From the IMG/VR virus record IMGVR_UViG_3300033144_004572, positions 1-51,483 of that record: a stretch of 51,483 nt of DNA, one strand, 5' to 3'. Position 1 is the first letter of the stretch. Each line of letters starts with the position of its first letter. Made by a program: the position numbers and the translations under genes. Source of the DNA: a virus. The notes below the pieces were generated by a model that ran no database searches, had not been told where the DNA came from, and worked only from the letters and a program-made list of their open reading frames with translations. Positions 24,421 through 30,023 of the stretch are shown piece after piece.

Positions 24421-25379
24421 TATTCATCTTTTCCTGGGAAACAAAGATGATAGTATTCACATTTTTTATCTTTTCCTGGGAAACAAAGATGATAGTATTC
24501 ACATTTTTTCTTACCCTTAGCCCACATACATTCCCATTTCTCAATAGGAACGGGTATAGGTAATACCTCTAAATTATTCCAATCATCTAATGCTTCCCAT
24601 ACTTTTGTCCAATAATTAATCACAAACGGCATCCACTTGTTTTCTTCTACTTCAGCCCACATCAATTCAGCAGTGCTTTTATTGTAGTAACAGATAGCAG
24701 GATTAGCCCTGATATTAGGATTAAAGGCGATAATAGCAGGCAAACTAAGCCTATAACACATAGCCTGACTGCATTCTTTAATCCCTGAATCAAGGACAAA
24801 TACCATCTTGTGCCGATCAGTCTCATTCTCTATAACACTACCTTTCTTAAGCATCTTCCAACGTGTTTCACCTACTGACTTGATTTCAGTAAGAATTATC
24901 TCTCCATTAGAATCTTGTAAATCAGTCCATTTTTGCAATAGACAGTCAGCAGTACCATATACATCGAGCAAGAGATCAGCTTCTTGTCCAAGATCTAGAT
25001 GTGTTTGAAGTAAAGATTCAATAATCTCTTTAGATGAAACAGAATCGCCAGCTACTATTAACCCTTGTTCATCCCATTCTAGCTGTAATTGAGTATGAAT
25101 CTTTTTACCAAGGTGCATGAGTCCTTGAAACTCAGGATCTTCTGCTTTAAGTATTCTTGCTCGTTCATATTCAGGGAACAGACATTTGGTATAATCATAG
25201 TCTACTAAAGACGCAGCACTTTTACCGTTAAGATAATTTGCTATTACCTTACGTATACAATGACCAGTAGAAGACGCATGAAATATGTCATAACGTCTAT
25301 CAAGATCGTCTGCTGTTATTTCTCGAGATAGACAATAATCATGAGACTTCTGTGCTTCTAGTAATACAGAATCAATCAA
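24420..25379 (-). CDS. Cas4/RecB-like PD-(D/E)XK exonuclease with Fe-S type cysteines
   Basis: 319 residues from TTG 25379, which sits seven bases after AAAGGAG. C41, H95, D145 and E165-I-K167 fit the Cas4/AddB-like nuclease layout (one N-terminal Cys, catalytic D and ExK). C284, C293 and C299 would complete a 4Fe-4S site. The C-terminal CEYYHLC module is duplicated by a perfect 42-bp tandem repeat, giving extra cysteines 307 and 313. Likely a 5'-3' exonuclease supplying ssDNA to the annealing protein. Confidence 0.85.
   Translation of the reverse strand: MIDSVLLEAQKSHDYCLSREITADDLDRRYDIFHASSTGHCIRKVIANYLNGKSAASLVDYDYTKCLFPEYERARILKAEDPEFQGLMHLGKKIHTQLQLEWDEQGLIVAGDSVSSKEIIESLLQTHLDLGQEADLLLDVYGTADCLLQKWTDLQDSNGEIILTEIKSVGETRWKMLKKGSVIENETDRHKMVFVLDSGIKECSQAMCYRLSLPAIIAFNPNIRANPAICYYNKSTAELMWAEVEENKWMPFVINYWTKVWEALDDWNNLEVLPIPVPIEKWECMWAKGKKKCEYYHLCFPGKDKKCEYYHLCFPGKDE
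24426..24509. repeat. Perfect 2 x 42-bp in-frame tandem repeat
   Basis: Units 24426-24467 and 24468-24509 are identical. They encode two copies of a 14-residue KKCEYYHLCFPGKD module at the end of the nuclease. No mismatch suggests recent duplication. Confidence 0.95.
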
Positions 25380-25432
25380 TGATATTCTCCTTTGCTGGGA
25401 ATCTTTGAGAGTAGAGAGCTGTAATCAAGATG

Positions 25433-25786
25433 TCAAGTGCGTTCTTGAGATAATTCTTCTTCCTGTTCAAGTATATATCTCTCAACCATTTGCATGATAT
25501 CAGAAGCTGGACAAACTAGTTCATTCTTCTTGGCTGCTACTACTATTTTTCTCCAATCTGACAAAGTATCCAAACTAGCTCTATTTGTTGCTTCGTTTAT
25601 AGCTACAATCCAAGGCTCTCTGCCTACTCTTGGCAAAATACATACAGCTATATTCTCAAGAAGAATATTCTTAAATTGTCCAATAACTTTAAGAGTATCT
25701 TCCATTTCTTCATATGGAATAGCTGTAATCGTATCACCTGTAATCATAAACCTTAGTGCTCTTAAACCTTTTATTCCTCCAGCCAT
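25433..25786 (-). CDS. Hypothetical protein (117 aa)
   Basis: ATG 25786 behind AAAAGGAG. Basic N-terminus, mixed alpha/beta body, acidic C-terminus (LEQEEELSQE). Precedes the nuclease gene by 53 bases. No family recognised. Confidence 0.78.
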   Translation of the reverse strand: MAGGIKGLRALRFMITGDTITAIPYEEMEDTLKVIGQFKNILLENIAVCILPRVGREPWIVAINEATNRASLDTLSDWRKIVVAAKKNELVCPASDIMQMVERYILEQEEELSQERT

Positions 25787-25828
25787 TATTTCTCCTTTTC
25801 AAGACGTTCTATTTGTCCAGCAAATACA

Positions 25829-26005
25829 TCATTTATCCATCTTTCTTGTAAGTAGAGTATAACCATTACACCAATTCCACCACTGGCACTTATCCTCAAG
25901 ACAAAGACAATATTCTGAAGCATCTGCGTTTGTTGCTGGCATAATGTGTTTAAAGTTACTAGTGATCCTAAAAGATATTACAAAAAGAGGACATATCTTT
26001 CTCAT
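25829..26005 (-). CDS. Small Cys/Trp-rich phage protein (58 aa)
   Basis: ATG 26005 overlaps the upstream stop as ATGA. Starts MRKICPLFV and contains CLCLEDKCQWWNWC, resembling a common phage family with 'CP' near the start and a C-x-W-W-x-x-C motif near the end (probable metal binding). Function unknown. The 42 bases after its stop hold only the next ribosome binding site. Confidence 0.83.
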   Translation of the reverse strand: MRKICPLFVISFRITSNFKHIMPATNADASEYCLCLEDKCQWWNWCNGYTLLTRKMDK

Positions 26006-26310
26006 GTTGCTATCACCGTTATCTGCTCACCGGCTACCTTAAGTAAATCAATCGCATACGAGAACTCTCTGCCTGGGCGTAATGTCTCGAGTATGCGCCT
26101 TGATTTGACAGGATGCTCAAATTCAACACCTGTAATCTCTCCCTCTGTGACTCTGAGCTTCACAACGATAGTTCCACCGCCGTTAATAGTCCATATCTTC
26201 TCAGTACTGCCTTTGAGTAGCTTTCTGATGGTATCTCTCAGCTGTCGGCTACGGGAGAGCTTAAGAGCTGCCCAGAGATGATAAATCACGCTTGATTCTC
26301 TTCTGTTCAT
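26002..26310 (-). CDS. Hypothetical protein (102 aa)
   Basis: ATG 26310 follows GAAAGGATAGAACA just after element C. Basic helical N-terminal half, beta-rich C-terminal half. The plus-strand complement is also open but has no ribosome binding site. No family recognised. Confidence 0.78.
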   Translation of the reverse strand: MNRRESSVIYHLWAALKLSRSRQLRDTIRKLLKGSTEKIWTINGGGTIVVKLRVTEGEITGVEFEHPVKSRRILETLRPGREFSYAIDLLKVAGEQITVIAT

Positions 26311-26331
26311 TGTTCTATCCTTTCATAAATA

Positions 26332-26392
26332 AAAGAGTGCCAATAATTAAAGACTTCCAGAGACTTAAGTTCAGTAATTACCAGCACTCTTT
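26332..26392 (-). ncRNA. Structured RNA element C
   Basis: An 18-bp minus-strand stem, AAAGAGTGCTGGTAATTA with TAATTATTGGCACTCTTT, includes three consecutive G-U wobbles and no mismatches, around a 25-nt loop. Followed by TATTTATG and the ribosome binding site of 26310. The stem shares GAGTGCTGG and GGCACTC with element A, 11 kb away. A 26-codon GTG-started frame (26387-26307) runs through it and ends as ATGA on the next start. Confidence 0.68.
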
Positions 26393-26413
26393 ACTTCGTT
26401 GCCACCACCAGAT

Positions 26414-26447
26414 ATGTAATACTCACATTACATGAGCCGGTTCATGT
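26414..26447. other. Two adjacent short inverted repeats after the 26447 gene
   Basis: ATGTAAT-ACTCAC-ATTACAT (26414-26433) and ACATGA-GCCGGT-TCATGT (26430-26447) overlap by four bases, so only one could form as RNA at a time. They sit next to TTGACA on the minus strand (26444-26449). Either operators or a small terminator/processing site. Confidence 0.55.
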
Positions 26448-26683
26448 CAATCCTCCTTTTGCTTAAGTTTTTCCTCAATATATGTTCCTGTTGTGAGCAG
26501 AGTGCCAGTAGGGAACACATATTGCAAGCACTGAAGCTTTAATCCTGATGTTAAACGTGGTATGATGGCTTTAATTGTAGTTCCGATCGTTGATGATATT
26601 GTTGTTGAAACGGGAGTACGTCTACCTTCACGCCAACATTCTATGATGAATCCATTTTCGACTATCTTGATTATTAAGTACAT
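26447..26683 (-). CDS. Hypothetical protein (78 aa)
   Basis: ATG 26683 follows AAGGAGATAAC directly after element D. Thr/Ile-rich middle, basic-acidic C-terminus. No family recognised. Confidence 0.76.
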   Translation of the reverse strand: MYLIIKIVENGFIIECWREGRRTPVSTTISSTIGTTIKAIIPRLTSGLKLQCLQYVFPTGTLLTTGTYIEEKLKQKED

Positions 26684-26701
26684 GTTATCTCCTTAAAAGA
26701 A

Positions 26702-26773
26702 AAAGGGATAGTCACACTTAACTCCTAAAGGTCCTTGTGGACTCTGGTTAAGCAATAGCCATACTATCCCTTT
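26702..26773 (-). ncRNA. Structured RNA element D
   Basis: Minus-strand AAAGGGATAGT / ACTATCCCTTT is an 11-bp perfect stem followed by TTCTTTTAAGGAG. Inside, CTTAAC / GTTAAG and GTCC-ACAA-GGAC give a nested second stem and terminal hairpin. It lies directly after element E and before gene 26683. Confidence 0.68.
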
Positions 26774-26793
26774 CGCTTCGCTTAAAAGAATAA

Positions 26794-26943
26794 AGACAGG
26801 CTTCAGTATGAAATACCAAGCAACAATCTGAAGTGGACCTCTAATTAGACAGAGAAGGCGCCTCTAGCTGGCTAACATAGCAGATCTGTTACTATGTTTC
26901 AACCCTGACTTGGTTTTGCTTATTAAGGTCCAGGTTCCTGCCT
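26794..26943 (-). ncRNA. Structured RNA element E (150 nt, multibranched)
   Basis: Outer minus-strand stem AGGCAGG / CCTGTCT (one G-U). Inside are TGGACCT / AGGTCCA (26926-26932 with 26834-26840), AACATAG / CTATGTT (26892-26898 with 26874-26880) and CTTCAG / CTGAAG (26828-26833 with 26801-26806). These are mutually compatible and give a branched fold. A 58-codon frame crosses E and D but has no usable start codon. Confidence 0.65.
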
Positions 26944-26944
26944 A

Positions 26945-27048
26945 AAAGGATGTAAGTACGGATCTAGCAATAATGGCTACGTCAGCTGCTTTTAGAGACT
27001 GTTACCAGCTCTACAGCCTAGGATCACTGACTCACCGGAACATCCTTT
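26945..27048 (-). ncRNA. Structured RNA element F (104 nt)
   Basis: Minus-strand AAAGGATGT / ACATCCTTT, 9 bp perfect, followed by T then element E with almost no spacer. Inside, GTCAG / CTGAC, TAGAG / CTCTA and TAGC-CATTATT-GCTA are possible. It begins 13 bases after the stop of the 27062 gene. Confidence 0.6.
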
Positions 27049-27061
27049 ATAACTTTATGAT

Positions 27062-27226
27062 TCATATTCGTTTGATCTTGAACCGAAAGACATCTCCCCA
27101 TTCGACTTCACAGTTATTTCTGGCTGCTCGAGCTTCTATTATCGTTGGGTATGTACCATAACTCTCCCAAGATGATTTTGTGGGCTTTGTCTTTTCTCTT
27201 CCTACTACTTTAAACTTCTCTATCAT
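27062..27226 (-). CDS. Small basic protein (54 aa)
   Basis: ATG 27226 overlaps the upstream stop as ATGA. Begins MIEKFKVVGREKTKP, contains a Tyr/Trp-bearing middle (SSWESYGTYPTIIEARAARN) and ends FRFKIKRI. No family recognised. Open frame upstream of the ATG has no start codon. Confidence 0.75.
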   Translation of the reverse strand: MIEKFKVVGREKTKPTKSSWESYGTYPTIIEARAARNNCEVEWGDVFRFKIKRI

Positions 27227-27426
27227 GATACCTGCTTCCGCTGCACTTTGTACATCAGCTTGCGTAGAAATCGGGCTCTTAGATGACTGTAGGCGTTAAG
27301 TCTGTAATGAAACAGATGACGATACATGAAGAATCTTACTCTCATAGAAGTGAAAGGCCATCTTGCTATAAGTATGTATTCAGTGTTCGTCTTGGGGTCA
27401 AGGGTCCAGATAAGATTGTTATTCAT
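27223..27426 (-). CDS. Small basic protein (67 aa)
   Basis: ATG 27426, ten bases after the stop of the 34-residue membrane gene, with AGGAAGGAA at long spacing. Very basic C-terminal half with many Arg/His/Tyr. Coupled to the following gene by ATGA. No family recognised. Confidence 0.65.
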   Translation of the reverse strand: MNNNLIWTLDPKTNTEYILIARWPFTSMRVRFFMYRHLFHYRLNAYSHLRARFLRKLMYKVQRKQVS

Positions 27427-27435
27427 GTTCTATTA

Positions 27436-27540
27436 CTATTCCTTCCTCATCATCTTCTTCCATAAGCGACTGATGCCTAATACTATCAGACAGAATAGAA
27501 AGACTACGACTGTTGCCATCAGGATAGCTACTCCTATCAT
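27436..27540 (-). CDS. Membrane microprotein (34 aa)
   Basis: ATG 27540 behind TTGGAGACAATAAAT. One transmembrane helix fills residues 3-24 (GVAILMATVVVFLFCLIVLGI), followed by a positive tail RLWKKMMRKE, so N-out/C-in topology is likely. First gene after elements G and H. Function unknown. Confidence 0.78.
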   Translation of the reverse strand: MIGVAILMATVVVFLFCLIVLGISRLWKKMMRKE

Positions 27541-27572
27541 ATTTATTGTCTCCAATCTATGTAAAGAAAAGG

Positions 27573-27671
27573 CAAGAGAATGGGCTTTTACACGGATATG
27601 TTTTCAAAGAGTAGTCTATCCCGCCTAGAACAATGACTTGCTCTGATTACTTCACCGCAACCATTCCCTTG
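27573..27671 (-). ncRNA. Structured RNA element H
   Basis: Minus-strand CAAGGGAATGG / CCATTCTCTTG, 11 bp with one G-U, followed by CCTTTTCTTT. Inside, AGAGCAA-GTCA-TTGTTCT is a 7-bp hairpin with one wobble and a 4-nt loop. It directly follows element G and precedes the membrane microprotein. Confidence 0.65.
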
Positions 27672-27683
27672 TTAAATACTTTG

Positions 27684-27767
27684 TCAGTAGGTGAACCAGT
27701 GCGTAGACCGCTGTACTAGGGATAACGCATACCCTTGACATACACGGATTCCTGGTTCTTCAGTCAT
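27684..27767 (-). CDS. Possible 27-residue micro-ORF inside element G
   Basis: ATG 27767 preceded by TAGGTAGGAA; stop TGA lies in the closing stem of element G. Peptide begins MTEEPGIRVC and ends HWFTY. It could be a leader peptide whose translation opens the structure, or chance. The exact fit between frame and stem is the main reason to list it. Confidence 0.35.
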   Translation of the reverse strand: MTEEPGIRVCQGYALSLVQRSTHWFTY

Positions 27768-27789
27768 TTCCTACCTACTCACCTACTGA
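27684..27789 (-). ncRNA. Structured RNA element G (106 nt)
   Basis: Minus-strand TCAGTAGGTGA / TCACCTACTGA, 11 bp perfect. A second perfect 7-bp stem, GAACCAG / CTGGTTC (27752-27758 with 27693-27699), overlaps its 3' arm by two bases. Inner TGCGT / ACGCA and AGGG / CCCT pairs are possible. The element encloses a 27-codon reading frame with its own ribosome binding site. Confidence 0.65.
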
Positions 27790-27822
27790 ATAATTGTTAA
27801 GTACATTGTTGGTTAGATAAAA

Positions 27823-27845
27823 GGGGGAAGACTGAATCCTCCCCC
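27823..27845 (-). terminator. Intrinsic terminator after the 27863 gene
   Basis: Minus strand GGGGGAGGA-TTCAG-TCTTCCCCC, 9 bp with one wobble, followed by TTTTATCT. It lies 18 bases past the stop of 27863-28123 and would separate the first two genes from the rest of the leftward operon, with read-through or new promoters needed downstream. Confidence 0.85.
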
Positions 27846-27862
27846 ATATCACTCGAGAACTA

Positions 27863-28123
27863 CTAGATGATAGTAGGCTCAAGGTCGTTGGTCTTCTCGA
27901 ACATCAGGATGCCTCTGTTCTGATAGATGTTGCTACCATCAGAGTAAGAACGGAGTATATCCTGAGTAGCGGTAGCTTCGTCGTCTTCTACCTTGACTAC
28001 GTTGAACATCTCACCCTTCTTGGAAGTGAGTATTCCCGGAGTGAAGGAGATACTACGGAGAATGGTCTTCTTCTCGCCAGAAGCCTTGAAGCCAGCACCA
28101 TTGGTCTTGTTCTCGTCGCACAT
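27863..28123 (-). CDS. Hypothetical protein (86 aa), probably well expressed
   Basis: Start chosen at ATG 28123 with GGGAGGTG upstream; a longer frame to 28225 overlaps the preceding gene. Charged, beta-rich, beginning MCDENKTNGAGFKAS. Strong ribosome binding site, promoter-proximal position and a strong terminator right after it suggest high early expression. Function unknown. Confidence 0.83.
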   Translation of the reverse strand: MCDENKTNGAGFKASGEKKTILRSISFTPGILTSKKGEMFNVVKVEDDEATATQDILRSYSDGSNIYQNRGILMFEKTNDLEPTII

Positions 28124-28166
28124 AATTACACCTCCCACGATAGTTAGTGTTAGAATAAGTAATATA

Positions 28167-28340
28167 TCACTCTCCCCATTCATCGAGCATACATGCAAAC
28201 TCATACTCGGTATACTCGTCATCATAGTTAGCGTAGTAGTCGTTGTACATATCAGTGATGTGTCCTTGTGTTGGGTGACCAGTGAGGTTCAAGAAGAGTA
28301 GACGATACTGACGCTTGATGTTACTTATGAGTCTGTACAT
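28167..28340 (-). CDS. First gene of leftward operon, small acidic protein (57 aa)
   Basis: ATG 28340 with AAGGAGACAATC upstream. Basic N-terminus (MYRLISNIKRQYRLLF) then a very acidic Tyr-rich C-terminal half (DYYANYDDEYTEYEF). Promoter-proximal small acidic phage proteins often target host factors, but that is only an analogy. No family recognised. Confidence 0.85.
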   Translation of the reverse strand: MYRLISNIKRQYRLLFLNLTGHPTQGHITDMYNDYYANYDDEYTEYEFACMLDEWGE

Positions 28341-28403
28341 GATTGTCTCCTTACCAGAGTGTGCTAGAACGTTGAGAATCTAACCTCAATACCTATAGGG
28401 GTA

Positions 28404-28420
28404 ACCCCCCGAAGGGGGGT
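28404..28420. other. GC hairpin with CUUCGG loop in the leftward leader
   Basis: ACCCCCC-TTC-GGGGGGT on the minus strand, about 65 bases upstream of ATG 28340. Flanking GGGAC and TTACCCC offer alternative pairings (for example GGGG-TTA-CCCC). It could stabilise the 5' end of the leftward transcript or act as an attenuator. Confidence 0.65.
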
Positions 28421-28554
28421 CCCATATATATATATCTTACCTACTCACGGTGTACGGTATGATTTCACAGATAGAATTATTATATATTCTATTATTTTAT
28501 AATTATGATATATATAGGTTTATAGAGTATTATAATTATTTAGATATATATTGC

Positions 28555-28584
28555 TTGACAGGGTATATAAAGAGATGGTCTATA
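28555..28584 (+). promoter_or_regulatory. Putative sigma70-type promoter for the rightward operon
   Basis: TTGACA at 28555-28560, 18-base spacer, TCTATA at 28579-28584. The -35 is consensus, the -10 is imperfect. Lies about 50 bases upstream of the first rightward gene. A second CTTGACA...GGGTAT occurs at 29153, supporting a shared signal. Confidence 0.6.
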
Positions 28585-28600
28585 GGAGATATCTATATAT

Positions 28601-28620
28601 AGAGAGAGAGAGAGAGAGAG
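28601..28620 (+). repeat. (AG)10 dinucleotide tract in the 5' leader
   Basis: Ten AG units directly before AAGGAGAAG, the ribosome binding site of 28633. Slippage here would change leader length between promoter and gene. Confidence 0.95.
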
Positions 28621-28632
28621 AAGGAGAAGAAT

Positions 28633-28854
28633 ATGAGATTGAGAGAATTGGTCGATCTATCTGACACGGTATATGAGATTCCTACAGGATCCAATGGTGT
28701 TCATGCATCTACGCTATTCAGTTATCAGATGCTCGAGAAGGTTAAGGACTGGCTTAGGGCGGGCATGTCGGGAGAGTTGGTGCTATCATTAGCTTCAGAG
28801 CTCAAAGAGCTGCGAGATACCTTAGAGTATAAGAAGGAGAGGGGGGAGTTGTGA
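28633..28854 (+). CDS. First rightward gene, hypothetical protein (73 aa)
   Basis: ATG 28633 after AAGGAGAAGAAT. Helical, with a Leu-rich C-terminal half (ELVLSLASELKELRDTLEYKK). First gene behind the TTGACA box, so likely early. Function unknown. Confidence 0.82.
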   Translation: MRLRELVDLSDTVYEIPTGSNGVHASTLFSYQMLEKVKDWLRAGMSGELVLSLASELKELRDTLEYKKERGEL

Positions 28855-29000
28855 CGGATTTTGAGGATTTCAGGGAGTTTACGAAAGTTATATACGAGGA
28901 TCAGTTTCAGCCTCCGACATTCTGGCATGATGGATATTTTTATCATCAGCAGGCAGATGGCGATTATAAGCAAGGCGCCTATTACGCAGGGGAGGATTAA
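28851..29000 (+). CDS. Small aromatic-rich protein (49 aa)
   Basis: GTG 28851 overlaps the preceding TGA (GTGA) with GGGGGGAGTT before it. Rich in Phe, Tyr, Asp and His (FWHDGYFYHQQ). A longer open frame in another register does not have this ribosome binding site. No family recognised. Confidence 0.72.
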   Translation: MTDFEDFREFTKVIYEDQFQPPTFWHDGYFYHQQADGDYKQGAYYAGED

Positions 29001-29001
29001 G

Positions 29002-29145
29002 TTGGATGAGTATAAGACAGAGGGGCCAAAGGTTGTGCGAGAGAAGACGGGAAGGATAATCGGTAGCTGGCGTTCTCCGGTATGGCTATTGATTGTGGTC
29101 TTTGAAGTGGTAGCGATCGGTCTGCTTCTCAGGAAGTTAATCTAA
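29002..29145 (+). CDS. Small C-terminally anchored membrane protein (47 aa)
   Basis: TTG 29002 preceded by GGGGAGGA two bases after the upstream stop. Soluble N-terminus then one membrane span (VWLLIVVFEVVAIGLLL) ending RKLI. Tail-anchored topology likely. Function unknown. Confidence 0.72.
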   Translation: MDEYKTEGPKVVREKTGRIIGSWRSPVWLLIVVFEVVAIGLLLRKLI

Positions 29146-29153
29146 AGTTTTCC

Positions 29154-29184
29154 TTGACATAGGGTATTACATGTGACTTATGAT
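29154..29184 (+). promoter_or_regulatory. Second putative sigma70-type promoter
   Basis: TTGACA 29154-29159 and TATGAT 29179-29184 with a 19-base spacer. The predicted transcription start (about 29191) is only a few bases from ATG 29193, so the first mRNA would be leaderless or nearly so. Confidence 0.55.
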
Positions 29185-29185
29185 G

Positions 29186-29205
29186 TCTCTCGATGATACG
29201 AGAGA
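29186..29205 (+). promoter_or_regulatory. Perfect inverted repeat around the start codon of 29193
   Basis: TCTCTCG-ATGATA-CGAGAGA, seven base pairs with the ATG in the loop. Either an operator just downstream of the promoter or an RNA hairpin that presents or hides the start codon. Confidence 0.7.
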
Positions 29206-29558
29206 AAGCACATAAGGTCGATAGTAAGCGAGTAGCGGAGCTCGAAGAGCTGTATGATCTCCACTTGATAGATTTTCAAACATGGACAGAGAAGACGTTA
29301 GAAGCCTATGGGTATGATCCATCGCCAGGGCAGATGATAGAGTATAAGACGGATATCGATCTAGCGGTACGCATCCCTCATAATCATGGTATTGGTAGAT
29401 TGCAGATAAGGGATGGCTTGATGGGATCGATCATTATGGTTAAAGAAGCCCCTGAGGATAGTGCTGGAGGGCCAACGAGTACGGCGCTTATTCAGAGTCC
29501 TTGGGGGCGTTTTATATCCTGGCTGAAGACGATAAGGATAACATGGAAGACCGGATGA
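29193..29558 (+). CDS. Hypothetical protein (121 aa)
   Basis: An in-frame TGA at 29181 limits the start to 29193 or later; no good Shine-Dalgarno is visible, which fits a leaderless transcript. Basic N-terminus with a KRVAELEELYDL helix, short GGPTSTAL linker near residue 92-100, and a Trp/Arg-rich end (WGRFISWLKTIRITW) that could be membrane-associated. Function unknown. Confidence 0.72.
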   Translation: MIREKAHKVDSKRVAELEELYDLHLIDFQTWTEKTLEAYGYDPSPGQMIEYKTDIDLAVRIPHNHGIGRLQIRDGLMGSIIMVKEAPEDSAGGPTSTALIQSPWGRFISWLKTIRITWKTG

Positions 29559-29701
29559 TTTATGGATTGCCCCCATGTGTTCTTGAGGCTTGGGGTGTCA
29601 GGGGATGGCGGGAGAAGTGGGAAGAGTCTTTTGAAAAAGCCTGGGAGAAGCATAAGGTAGAGGTACTGAGGATGCTTAAAGGATCAGTCGATGAACTCTA
29701 A
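29543..29701 (+). CDS. Hypothetical protein (52 aa)
   Basis: ATG 29543 with AAGGATAAC upstream; a frame to 29501 is longer but unsupported. Trp/Glu/Lys-rich helix (WREKWEESFEKAWEKHK). Overlaps genes on both sides by 10-16 bases. Confidence 0.72.
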   Translation: MEDRMIYGLPPCVLEAWGVRGWREKWEESFEKAWEKHKVEVLRMLKGSVDEL

Positions 29702-30023
29702 AGAGCTGGAAGAGACTATTCAAAGGCTGCTGCTCAGTGGGTATATCCATCTCAGGATAGCTACGAAAACCTGTGGCTTGGGCAAGACTACCTTAGACGG
29801 GAAGGTGTGGTTGCCTCAGATTGGTTGGACAGAGATTGAGACATTCAGGCAGGATCTCTGCAAACATATGGCTCAGGATCAGACAGGTGGGATGTTTAAA
29901 CAGAAAGATGTAGATGCTTGTACGCTTCCGGCAAGTGAGGGCGAAGGCATATACAGCCTTAGCGACCTTCTTCTTGACCTTTACGAACACGAACAGGAGG
30001 GACGAGATGTTGACTTCAGGTAG
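29691..30023 (+). CDS. Hypothetical protein (110 aa)
   Basis: ATG 29691 overlaps the upstream gene. Contains GLGKTTLDGKVWLP, which superficially resembles a P-loop but lacks the GxxxxGKT spacing and a following ATPase core. Acidic C-terminus. Function unknown. Confidence 0.75.
   Translation: MNSKELEETIQRLLLSGYIHLRIATKTCGLGKTTLDGKVWLPQIGWTEIETFRQDLCKHMAQDQTGGMFKQKDVDACTLPASEGEGIYSLSDLLLDLYEHEQEGRDVDFR

Larger units (their letters stand above)
28341..28632. promoter_or_regulatory. Divergent intergenic control region, AT-rich
   Basis: About 290 bases separate the leftward (28340) and rightward (28633) operons. Contents from left: a GC-rich hairpin (28404-28420), a long A/T tract with many TATAAT-like words (about 28426-28554), a TTGACA box, and an (AG)10 tract before the first rightward ribosome binding site. 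A replication origin could also lie here; there is no clear iteron set. A specific leftward promoter cannot be picked among the many TATA-like words. Confidence 0.75.

Noticed and set aside
25787-25930. Alternative minus-strand short frame ending IERLEKEK before gene 25786
   Set aside because: It overlaps the Cys/Trp-rich 58-aa gene in another frame and lacks a Shine-Dalgarno site; the 58-aa gene has an ATGA-coupled start and a recognisable motif.
26691-26868. 58-codon minus-strand open frame across elements E and D
   Set aside because: No ATG and no GTG or TTG with a ribosome binding site near its beginning; the frame follows an in-frame TAG. Structure explains the region better.
29691-30023. 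P-loop ATPase suggested by GLGKTT
   Set aside because: Spacing of GxxxxGK(S/T) is not met and no Walker B follows.
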